Source of the DNA: Melioribacteraceae bacterium | GTDB taxonomy: Bacteria; Bacteroidota; Ignavibacteria; Ignavibacteriales; Melioribacteraceae | Assembly (NCBI GenBank): GCA_027036655.1 | Contig: JALWEC010000524.1 | Coordinates: forward strand, 1 to 6,349 | DNA: 6,349 bases | Direction of reading: 5' to 3' | Part shown: one piece after another, positions 1-5,785 of the stretch | Layout: each line of letters begins with the position of its first letter | Numbering within the stretch: the first letter of the stretch is position 1 | Notes under the pieces: model-generated | Seen by the model: the letters and a program-made list of their open reading frames with translations, nothing else | Told to the model about the DNA's origin: nothing | Databases searched by the model: none | Translations under genes and position numbers: made by a program

Positions 1-576
1 GTGTGTAAAATTAAAATCCGAATAATCTTAAAAACGGAACAATGACCCAGGAACAAGCCGATCAGCAGATTGATAAAATTTCCTCACAAATGGACGAGCA
101 ATTTGAAAAAGGTAAATGGATTCAGTTTATCAGCACAATTTTAGTTACGTTCGTTTTGGTCCTTTTTCTTGCGGGATTTTTTATGCTTGTTATTAAATTC
201 GGATTTAAAGGAAGCGGAACTTTCAAAGACGCTCTGGTTGCTTACGGACTTCCCTACTATGTTCTAACCTTTGGCTATATTATTGTCGGGCTGCTGATGT
301 TCTTGCTTGGAAGACCATTAAACAGTTTGAGTTTAGCCGCGTTGTTAAATGTTGACACGTCCTCGCTGACAGGCGTTCTTCTTGCAAAGCTTGATATAAT
401 CGGGATTTGGTTTTACGCATTAATCGGGATCGGCTTCGCAAAAATGTTTAACGTTAAATCCGTAACAAAAGTTGTAGCGTGGATTTTTATAATTTGGATC
501 GGATTTGCAATACTTCTCTATTTTGCCGGACAAGCGTTCCCGTTTTTAAGATTATTCGGATTTTAATTTTACACAC
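1..576. repeat. 37-bp perfect inverted repeat (arms 1-37 and 540-576)
   Basis: Bases 1-37 are the exact reverse complement of bases 540-576. After a one-base indel, three further bases match (38-40 against 536-538). The right arm is made of the last eight codons of the Yip1-like gene, its TAA stop and 10 nt of 3' flank, so the right copy looks original and the left copy derived. The left arm touches the window edge, so the repeat may be longer. There is no transposase and no IS-like structure between the arms. It may be a real inverted duplication or a fold-back chimera from library preparation or assembly. The repeat is certain; its origin is not. Confidence 0.95.
42..566 (+). CDS. Yip1-like integral membrane protein, probably 5'-truncated
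   Basis: The product is 174 residues with four clear hydrophobic segments at about 27-52, 68-90, 118-135 and 143-165, after a charged, glutamine-rich amphipathic start (1-25). The pattern resembles the C-terminal four-fifths of bacterial Yip1-domain proteins: a charged helix, then a long segment, a GxGTFKDAL-type turn, a loop followed by LAKLDIIGIWFYAL, and a last helix. These proteins usually begin with another 60-80 residues containing a first transmembrane helix, which is absent. The reading frame is closed upstream by TAA at 12-14, and ATG 42 is the only start; it has no convincing Shine-Dalgarno site. Bases 1-37 just before it are an inverted copy of this gene's own 3' end, so ATG 42 is probably an internal methionine exposed by a rearrangement or misassembly. 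The biochemical role of bacterial Yip1-like proteins is not established. The family call rests on pattern resemblance only. Confidence 0.6.
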   Translation: MTQEQADQQIDKISSQMDEQFEKGKWIQFISTILVTFVLVLFLAGFFMLVIKFGFKGSGTFKDALVAYGLPYYVLTFGYIIVGLLMFLLGRPLNSLSLAALLNVDTSSLTGVLLAKLDIIGIWFYALIGIGFAKMFNVKSVTKVVAWIFIIWIGFAILLYFAGQAFPFLRLFGF

Positions 577-609
577 TGCCTTGGAATATCTTAAAGTTCA
601 AGGCAGTGT
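573..609. repeat. Strong hairpin just downstream of the Yip1-like gene
   Basis: Arms 573-583 and 599-609 are perfectly complementary over 11 bp (ACACTGCCTTG with CAAGGCAGTGT), with a G-U and an A-U pair possible inside. The first arm starts 7 nt after the stop codon, the usual place for an intrinsic terminator. However, the flanking tracts have the wrong polarity on both strands: T-rich before the stem (561-570) and A-rich after it (610-620), so neither transcript gets a U-tract after the stem. It may still stabilise a 3' end or act with other factors. Termination is unproven. Confidence 0.6.
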
Positions 610-695
610 ATAAAAAAATATTTTCACCTAAAATTCATTAATTCTTTTTTATTATAAAATTTTTATTTAAACTTCGACGTGTGTTATAAATCACT

Positions 696-724
696 TTTGC
701 AGAGGGCACACATTTGTATATTTG
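696..724 (+). promoter_or_regulatory. Putative Bacteroidota-type promoter for the 86-residue gene
   Basis: TTTG at 696-699 and TATATTTG at 717-724 are separated by 17 nt. They match the Bacteroidota -33 (TTTG) and -7 (TAnnTTTG) elements exactly, although the spacing is at the short end. An AT-rich stretch lies upstream (about 640-672). Initiation would fall near 730, just before the ribosome binding site at 736-743. This gives a short leader and argues against the in-frame TTG at 722 being the start. Confidence 0.45.
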
Positions 725-735
725 GGTAAAACATT

Positions 736-743
736 AAGGGGGT
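736..743 (+). promoter_or_regulatory. Strong Shine-Dalgarno site deciding the start at 749
   Basis: AAGGGGGT matches the ideal AAGGAGGT at seven of eight positions and lies 5 nt before ATG 749. It is clearly the best ribosome binding site in the window; the other genes have weak or no Shine-Dalgarno sequences. Confidence 0.7.
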
Positions 744-748
744 TCTTT

Positions 749-1009
749 ATGAAAGAGAACATTTCCGTTTTAAGCGGAAAAGAGAAAGAAACAAGAAAAA
801 AATTATCACTTTTTTTTCTTGCGCCGTTAAGCAACGGTTTATTTGGTTTTGCTTTGTTTTTTACAATTTTGCTATTTACGAAACTGATTGCCTTTTGGAT
901 CGGCTCGATTCCGGTATTTAATATCGATTTCGACGACATCCTTTTATCGGGGATTGGTTTTATCTTAATGGCAATTATCAAAGTGCTGGAAAATCTTCAG
1001 CGAAATTAA
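749..1009 (+). CDS. Small two-helix membrane protein, function unknown
   Basis: I do not recognise this 86-residue protein. It has a charged, lysine-rich N-terminus (about 1-19, KEKETRKK), a hydrophobic helix at about 28-50, a short acidic loop (IDFDD, 59-63) and a second helix at about 64-80, ending in a short polar tail. By the positive-inside rule both ends should be cytoplasmic and the acidic loop periplasmic. ATG 749 is chosen because of the strong Shine-Dalgarno site 5 nt upstream and the promoter-like elements ending at 724; the in-frame TTG at 722 lies inside that promoter. The dedicated promoter and good ribosome site suggest a real expressed gene, though short hydrophobic ORFs can be spurious. 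It ends 4 nt before the last recognisable codon of the decayed GH13 gene on the other strand. Confidence 0.65.
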   Translation: MKENISVLSGKEKETRKKLSLFFLAPLSNGLFGFALFFTILLFTKLIAFWIGSIPVFNIDFDDILLSGIGFILMAIIKVLENLQRN

Positions 1010-1013
1010 TTTT

Positions 1014-1362
1014 TCATTCATTCCCTGTTCCGAGGCAATGTTGTTTGAGAGGAGTAATCTTAATATCGTCTAGGGTTAAATTCTAGCGTGTTTGCTATGA
1101 GTGAGATTATTAAATAATATTGTCCTCGGCAGGGATTTTTTTTCAGTGATAACCAAGTTATTTTCACTCCTAAATATTTAAGTTCACGAAGATATTTTGC
1201 AAAAGCGGCAAACGTCCCTGCCGGAGTAAACTGCCGTATGTTTTCTTCGTAAATTGTCGCGTTCCGGCTCCACTCCGGATGGGACTTAATAGTTTGAGTA
1301 AAATCTGCATTACTAAAAATTAAAATTTCACAAAGCCCTATTATAGTTATTGCTTTTTTCAT
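1014..1362 (-). pseudogene. Degraded N-terminal remnant of a secreted GH13 alpha-amylase family protein
   Basis: From the ATG at 1362 the minus strand reads a signal-peptide-like start (about 1-19) and then HPEWSRNATIYEENIRQFTP (28-47) and GTFAAFAKYLRELKYLGVKI (49-68). This is the N-terminal pattern of GH13 enzymes: PEW, then a YEVN-like motif, xRQFTPxGTF, and LxxLGVxIxW leading into the (beta/alpha)8 barrel. After W70 about seven residues of the usual MPIxPIGE stretch are missing. KNPCRGQYY and then EF (94-95) still align in register with the family's KNRKGxLGSYY and NPEFGT. At 1077 two bases appear lost: the frame stops at 1060, but the next frame continues with TLDDIK and HCLG (family TLDDFK and AHxxG) before a stop at 1014-1016. 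About 115 codons survive; the catalytic Asp/Glu/Asp region is absent. The alignment is from memory of the family. Confidence 0.8.
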
Positions 1363-1381
1363 TTAGTTTTACCAATATTTG
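1350..1381 (+). promoter_or_regulatory. Weak candidate promoter upstream of the AI-2E family gene
   Basis: AATATTTG at 1374-1381 matches the Bacteroidota -7 element TAnnTTTG except at the first base, and TTG at 1350-1352 lies 21 nt upstream of it. The position, about 38 nt before ATG 1420, is right for that gene. One mismatch and a long spacer in AT-rich DNA make this only suggestive. Confidence 0.25.
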
Positions 1382-1419
1382 ATTTATGAATTCTTTAATA
1401 TAGTTTTAAGCGAGGAACA

Positions 1420-2502
1420 ATGGAAGCAAAAACCGATTTCGATCCCGTAAGCAGATTTTTCATCAGCGTTATTGGAGTTGTTTTTATTGCGGTAATTTTA
1501 ATCGAGCTTAAAGAATTTCTCATTCCATTCGTCTTCTCAATTTTTCTTCTTTTTCTGTTTGATTCGTTGCACCAGAAATTAAAAAATAAAAAAGTTCCGA
1601 TTGGGATTGCATTATTAATCGACTTGATAATCATTTCCCTTTTGATTTACGGCATCTCGCAATTTATTATCGGTTCATTTAATCAGTTTTCCGCAACAAT
1701 GCCTCTTTATGAACATAAGTTCGACACAATATTAAAAAACTTTTTGGCATACGCCGGAATTAAAAATTTAGATATTTCGCAGTTCAATCTGATTTCATTG
1801 GTCAAACAACTTAATCTCGATACTTTCGCTTCCGGCGTTCTTTCCTCAACTTTTAACGTTGCCACAACAACAATTTTGATTATTCTTTTTTACATTTTTA
1901 TTGTTCTCGGGCATGAAAACATGCAGGAAGCTTTTCGGAAAAGAATTGAGCAAATGAATATAAAAGCCGGAAATAACCACTCGAGTTTAATCGAATCATG
2001 GGATATTACTTACAAAAAGATTACGCGTAAAATTCAGCATTATTTTTCAACCAAGTTCCTCCTCAGTCTGCTTGTCGGATTGGCAACCGGAGTAGTTCTT
2101 TGGCTCTTTGACATTCATTTTATTGTTGTCTGGATTATTTTAACAATGCTTCTTTACTTTATTCCGACTATCGGTCCGGCGATTGCCGTCTTTTTCCCGA
2201 CAATTATTTCAATTATTCAGTATGAGTCGTTCGGCTACACTTTCTTTCTTCTTGCAGCACTTGTAGGCGTTCAAACATTAGTCGGGAACGTAATTGAACC
2301 GATTTTCCTCGGCGACAGGTTAAACATGAATCCCCTTGTAATTCTTCTTTCGTTATTTATATGGGGCTACATTTGGGGAATTATCGGTATGCTCCTTGCC
2401 GTTCCCATTATGTCGATTTTCCAAATTATTTTCTCTCTTTCGGATTCCCCCAACCTGCAGTTTATCAGTGCTTTAATGGGAAGCGGCGCGGGAAAAGATT
2501 AA
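1420..2502 (+). CDS. AI-2E / PerM family membrane transport protein
   Basis: This 360-residue inner-membrane protein belongs to the AI-2E transporter (PerM, TqsA, YdiK; formerly UPF0118) family. It has the expected length and about eight hydrophobic segments (near 11-28, 31-48, 60-83, 147-165, 213-230, 236-262, 274-290 and 306-328), with a soluble amphipathic stretch between the third and fourth. The C-terminal family signatures are clear: LYFIPTIGPAIAVFFP (245-260), GNVIEPIFLGDRLNMNPLVI (289-308) and WGYIWGIIGMLLAVPI (315-330). Members have been linked to autoinducer-2 export and to Na+/H+ or other solute efflux, so the substrate here cannot be named. ATG 1420 is the only start after an in-frame TAA at 1396-1398; a GAGGA lies only 3 nt upstream, a poor ribosome site. 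Its stop shares one base with the start of the next gene (TAATG at 2500-2504), indicating an operon. Confidence 0.93.
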   Translation: MEAKTDFDPVSRFFISVIGVVFIAVILIELKEFLIPFVFSIFLLFLFDSLHQKLKNKKVPIGIALLIDLIIISLLIYGISQFIIGSFNQFSATMPLYEHKFDTILKNFLAYAGIKNLDISQFNLISLVKQLNLDTFASGVLSSTFNVATTTILIILFYIFIVLGHENMQEAFRKRIEQMNIKAGNNHSSLIESWDITYKKITRKIQHYFSTKFLLSLLVGLATGVVLWLFDIHFIVVWIILTMLLYFIPTIGPAIAVFFPTIISIIQYESFGYTFFLLAALVGVQTLVGNVIEPIFLGDRLNMNPLVILLSLFIWGYIWGIIGMLLAVPIMSIFQIIFSLSDSPNLQFISALMGSGAGKD

Positions 2503-3017
2503 TGAAAAATCTCGACTTTCAACCTAAAAAAACAACGCAGAAATTCCGTAGCAATTACAAGCTGCACGACATGGCGGAATTCCACGGGAAAAATTTGCTT
2601 GTGCAGTTCGGGTTTGATTTTCAAGCATTCGGAGAAGACAGACGCTACGAAAAGGTTTGGGAGAAGGGAGAAGATAAGCCTGACGCTTTGATTAGCTATA
2701 ACGGAAAGAAACTTCTTCTTGATTGGAAAGGAAAACATAAATCGAAATGGATTGTTAACGAACGCGCCGTCCGCTCCTATGAAAAATGGAGCGCCGAATT
2801 AAACCTTCCGTTAATGATTGCCTTTTTTGTATTCGATTCCGAAAATAAACTTATCGACCGCCGCTTTGCAGTTCTTAATCTTCATCAATACAAAGTTCGG
2901 ACACAACGCGAATGGGACAAAAATAAAACGGTCAGATTCCCCGACGACATTCCGTTTTTTAACGGAGCAAATATGATGAAATTTTTTAAAGAAGATTATT
3001 CGGGATTAATCAAGTAA
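2502..3017 (+). CDS. Putative PD-(D/E)XK-fold nuclease-like protein
   Basis: This 171-residue soluble protein has no signal peptide or membrane segment. The residues suggest the PD-(D/E)XK nuclease fold: a helix with E26 (MAEFHGKNLLVQFGF, 24-38), then PD at 60-61 opening a beta strand, 13 residues later D74-W75-K76 with K78 ending the next strand (KKLLLDWKGK, 69-78), then a helix with RSYEKW (91-96) and a hydrophobic strand LMIAFFVF (104-111). The order E, PD, D-x-K and the spacing fit resolvase- or restriction-like enzymes, so metal-dependent DNA cleavage is possible, but I recognise no named family. The frame is open back to 2361, but that stretch lies inside the transporter gene; ATG 2502 overlaps the preceding stop (TAATG), with a purine-rich GGGAAAAGA just upstream, and implies translational coupling. 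A DNA enzyme coupled to a transporter is an odd pairing. Confidence 0.6.
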   Translation: MKNLDFQPKKTTQKFRSNYKLHDMAEFHGKNLLVQFGFDFQAFGEDRRYEKVWEKGEDKPDALISYNGKKLLLDWKGKHKSKWIVNERAVRSYEKWSAELNLPLMIAFFVFDSENKLIDRRFAVLNLHQYKVRTQREWDKNKTVRFPDDIPFFNGANMMKFFKEDYSGLIK

Positions 3018-3024
3018 CGCGCGC

Positions 3025-3066
3025 TTCCGTTTTCCGGAAAGAGAACGTAAACGACCTGCCGGAAAC
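3025..3066. repeat. Imperfect inverted repeats in the convergent intergenic gap
   Basis: The 51-bp gap between the convergent genes holds TTCCG/CGGAA (3025-3029 with 3035-3039) and an alternative longer pairing of 3029-3037 with 3059-3066, which has one bulged base. Neither is followed by a T-tract on either strand. A shared bidirectional terminator would be expected here, but the sequence supports it only weakly. Confidence 0.25.
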
Positions 3067-3068
3067 TT

Positions 3069-5777
3069 CTAAAAATAATAACCTATCGAAAAATAAAACT
3101 GGAAAGGACCTCGCGCGATGATATTCTTATCAAACGTGTTCTTAAATGTAAAACTTTTGCCTACGGAAACTTTAGCCGGACCAATCGGAGTTTTCAGAGA
3201 TAACGCCAATCCGATTCCATGCTTCAAATCTTTGAATTTTATTTTATAATAATTTTCCCAGATGTTTCCCAAATCATACCTGAATGAAACAAACGAATCG
3301 AAAAAGATTTTAAAAGGCAGCTTATATCTGTATTTTAGCGATGTAACAAATATCTGCCGTCCGTGCGCTTCGTTTTCACGCATGCCGTAAAACAAATCCT
3401 CGCCGCCCAAAAAGAACTGTTCGGAAAGAGGAAGCGTTTGATCCCCAAACCCTAATTTTACTGAAGAAACAACAGTTGATACTTTGCTGAGTGAGAAGTA
3501 CCCTTTATAATCCCCGCCAAACTTTGTATAAGGAATTTCCGATGCAAACTGATTATTGGCAGTCTCATAAAATAAATTCAAGTAAACTCCGGAAGTAGTA
3601 AAGGGAACAATATTCCTCGAATCGATAGTAAGATTTGCCGTAAGCGCGCTAATTAACTTCGAGTAAGCATCTCCCGAATAATTATTTATCCCGTAAATCT
3701 TATCCCTCATAAATTTCCAGCCGACAAAAAGAACGCCAAGCTTTTCAATCTGTCTTCCGAAACTCAGCTCGCCCCCAAGGTAACTTGCTTCATAAGTTCC
3801 GTCAATAACATTCGCAATGATGTGGTCGTTATTTGTCTTTTTTCTTTTGTATGTAAATATCTGCTTCCCGTTATAAAAGAACTTTAACCGATAAGTAAAA
3901 AACGATTTAAATATCCTCGGAGCTATATGTTCCAGCGATATAAGTTGTGATTTGAGTCCGCCGAAAAAAGTAAAGCCAAGCTGACTTCCGTCTCCGAAAA
4001 GATTTTCATTGCGAATATCGATAAAGGGACGCGATAAATATTCATTGTCGATTTTTAATCCCAAACGGATCAATTTGCTCGGCTTTTCCCGCAGACTGAT
4101 TTTTAATTTTACTTTTGACGCGGAGTGTTCCGGCATTACTTCAATGGCGCTGAATAAATCTGTAGCCCTAATATTTTCAAGGGATTCGACAAAATCAGTC
4201 TTCAGTATCGGCTTCCCTTTTCTGCATTCCATTTCCCTTTCGACGACAAATTTTTTCGTTTTTTTCAGTCCTTTTACTATTAAGCCGTCATATAGATAAT
4301 CCTTGAAAACAAATTCAACGGTTCTATCTTCCTTATTAAAAGTTACCTTCTGTAACTTTAATGAAATCTCTCCCTTTTCGCGGAAATGACGGAGAATGCC
4401 CAAGGCGGACTCAAAAACTTTTTCGTCATCCCATTTTTTCCCTATCAACTTATTCAAGTAGGAATAAACGAAAGAAGAATCTTTACCGGAGATGCCTTTA
4501 ACCGTAACGGAATCGATACTCTGCCCTTTTTCCGAAATTATTTTCACCGCCGTTCCGGTTTTCACGGGGGAAAGAAGAAGGCGCGGATTTAATAATCCTA
4601 ATTTTCTTTTTAACTTATAAAGCGCGTAATATAATTCCGCCGCTGAAACGCTGTCCGGTTCGGATAAACTTTTAATGAAGTCCCGTTCAATAAAAGAAGA
4701 AGAATCGCTAGGGACAATAGAGTAATATTTTTTATTTAATGCGGGATTTACTTTCTCTATATATTCAATTAAACTTTTTTCTAACTTGTCTATCTTTACT
4801 TTTTCTTTCAAACCGCATTCAACTACTTTTTTTAAGCTGTCAAAAACATTGCTGTGAACGCCTTCCAGATCGGGAGTAAATACAAAATCAGCATTTTTTA
4901 AATTATCTTCGTTTATCTTTTTCATAGGCAGACTGACGAGCTGATCGGCGATTTCCCACGGATAATTAAGCTCGCCTGCGTTTCTGAGCGGACTCGTAAC
5001 GTTCACCGCGATTACAAAATCATTTCCGTCGGCTTTGGCAATGTTAACGGGAATGTTCGCGACAATGCCGCCGTCAACAAGCAGCATCGAATCAATCTTG
5101 ACCGGAGGCATTAAAAAAGTTACGGAAGAACTCGCCCGCAGCGCCGTGCTTAAATTACCGGATTTCAGTACTACCGGATTTCCCGTAAGGAGGTTGCCGG
5201 CAATTGCCCGAAAGGGATAGATTAGATTGCTAAAATCTCTTTCCACCTTTACCGGCGCGCTGCAAACAATGTCGGAGAAAAAATTATACGACTGCAAACC
5301 TGAGTTAATCGACTGGGGAATTACAGGCTTCATCTTATCCATTCTTAACGAAAGGAATGCGTTATCCAAAATTCTTTTCTGCTGAAGGAAAAGCTGATTT
5401 CGTTTTGTAATTTCGAGATTAAAAAACGAGTCCCAATTAGTCGAAATTAAGATACTTTCAATTTCGTCCAAAGAGTAACCGCTTGCAAACATCGCGCCGA
5501 TTATCGCGCCGATGCTTGTACCGTAAATTTTCGAAAAAGGAATTCCGTTTTTCTCAAGAAGTTTTAACACGCCGATTTCGGCAAAACCACGCGCGCCGCC
5601 GCCGCTTAACGCAAGGGCAATCCGCGTAAATTCTTCGGGGACTTCACGGGTTAAACCGAACGGTAATTTCTCTTTGGTTAAATTAAGTGAAAGCGTATCG
5701 GTTTGTCCGGCGCTGACGCTCCGGACAAGCGATAGGAGAAAAATAATAATTAACGAGATGTTTTTAAACATCTTCAT
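3069..5777 (-). CDS. Patatin-like phospholipase with POTRA-like and BamA-type barrel domains (type Vd / PlpD-like)
   Basis: The product is 902 residues. A signal peptide (about 1-23, cleavage after VSA) leads to a patatin domain (about 51-325) with the oxyanion loop GGGARG (59-64), nucleophile motif GTSIG (Ser88) and DGG (Asp235), so the Ser/Asp dyad of lipid acyl hydrolases is intact. A linker (about 330-415) is followed by two POTRA-like units (about 420-492 and 497-565) and a BamA-type barrel (about 568-902) with the D-x-R motif (TIDSR, 717-721), an L6-type LGG loop (790-792) and a C-terminal aromatic YYF. In PlpD-type proteins the barrel sits in the outer membrane; whether the lipase is exposed or periplasmic cannot be told. 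PlpD itself is shorter (about 730 residues) with one POTRA. ATG 5777 lies 8 nt after the yidC stop with only a weak CGGG before it; M3 (5771) is an alternative start. Co-transcription with yidC is likely. The lipid substrate is unknown. Confidence 0.93.
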   Translation of the reverse strand: MKMFKNISLIIIFLLSLVRSVSAGQTDTLSLNLTKEKLPFGLTREVPEEFTRIALALSGGGARGFAEIGVLKLLEKNGIPFSKIYGTSIGAIIGAMFASGYSLDEIESILISTNWDSFFNLEITKRNQLFLQQKRILDNAFLSLRMDKMKPVIPQSINSGLQSYNFFSDIVCSAPVKVERDFSNLIYPFRAIAGNLLTGNPVVLKSGNLSTALRASSSVTFLMPPVKIDSMLLVDGGIVANIPVNIAKADGNDFVIAVNVTSPLRNAGELNYPWEIADQLVSLPMKKINEDNLKNADFVFTPDLEGVHSNVFDSLKKVVECGLKEKVKIDKLEKSLIEYIEKVNPALNKKYYSIVPSDSSSFIERDFIKSLSEPDSVSAAELYYALYKLKRKLGLLNPRLLLSPVKTGTAVKIISEKGQSIDSVTVKGISGKDSSFVYSYLNKLIGKKWDDEKVFESALGILRHFREKGEISLKLQKVTFNKEDRTVEFVFKDYLYDGLIVKGLKKTKKFVVEREMECRKGKPILKTDFVESLENIRATDLFSAIEVMPEHSASKVKLKISLREKPSKLIRLGLKIDNEYLSRPFIDIRNENLFGDGSQLGFTFFGGLKSQLISLEHIAPRIFKSFFTYRLKFFYNGKQIFTYKRKKTNNDHIIANVIDGTYEASYLGGELSFGRQIEKLGVLFVGWKFMRDKIYGINNYSGDAYSKLISALTANLTIDSRNIVPFTTSGVYLNLFYETANNQFASEIPYTKFGGDYKGYFSLSKVSTVVSSVKLGFGDQTLPLSEQFFLGGEDLFYGMRENEAHGRQIFVTSLKYRYKLPFKIFFDSFVSFRYDLGNIWENYYKIKFKDLKHGIGLALSLKTPIGPAKVSVGKSFTFKNTFDKNIIARGPFQFYFSIGYYF
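5701..5730. repeat. GC-rich hairpin within the signal-peptide codons of the patatin gene
   Basis: Bases 5701-5713 pair with 5718-5730 around a 4-nt loop, with one mismatch and one G-U pair. The core TTGTCCGG/CCGGACAA (5703-5710 with 5721-5728) is perfect. It lies about 48-77 nt into the coding sequence (residues 16-26, spanning the predicted cleavage site) and is much more GC-rich than its surroundings. It may be chance, or may affect early translation of this secreted protein. Confidence 0.55.
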
Positions 5778-5785
5778 AGCCCGAT

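Noticed and set aside
1..45. An open frame from the window edge (frame of base 1) ending in TGA 43-45 and overlapping ATG 42, which could be the missing N-terminus of the Yip1-like gene after a frameshift.
   Set aside because: Bases 1-37 are the exact reverse complement of that gene's own 3' end, so the frame is antisense to coding DNA and not a real upstream part.
1..576. The inverted repeat as the ends of an insertion sequence.
   Set aside because: The enclosed gene is a Yip1-like membrane protein, not a transposase, and the right arm is part of its coding sequence.
722..748. TTG start at 722 giving a 95-residue version of the small membrane protein.
   Set aside because: It lies within the promoter-like TATATTTG, while ATG 749 has a strong Shine-Dalgarno site 5 nt upstream.
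1060..1362. The 100-residue minus-strand ORF as an intact small gene.
   Set aside because: Its sequence matches the start of GH13 enzymes, which are over 400 residues, and the similarity continues in another frame beyond the stop.
2361..2501. An N-terminal extension of the nuclease-like gene to 2361.
   Set aside because: It lies wholly inside the conserved C-terminal region of the AI-2E family gene, and ATG 2502 gives the typical stop-start overlap.
3018..3068. A bidirectional intrinsic terminator between the convergent genes.
   Set aside because: The stems are short or bulged, and no T-tract follows on either strand; kept only as a low-confidence repeat.
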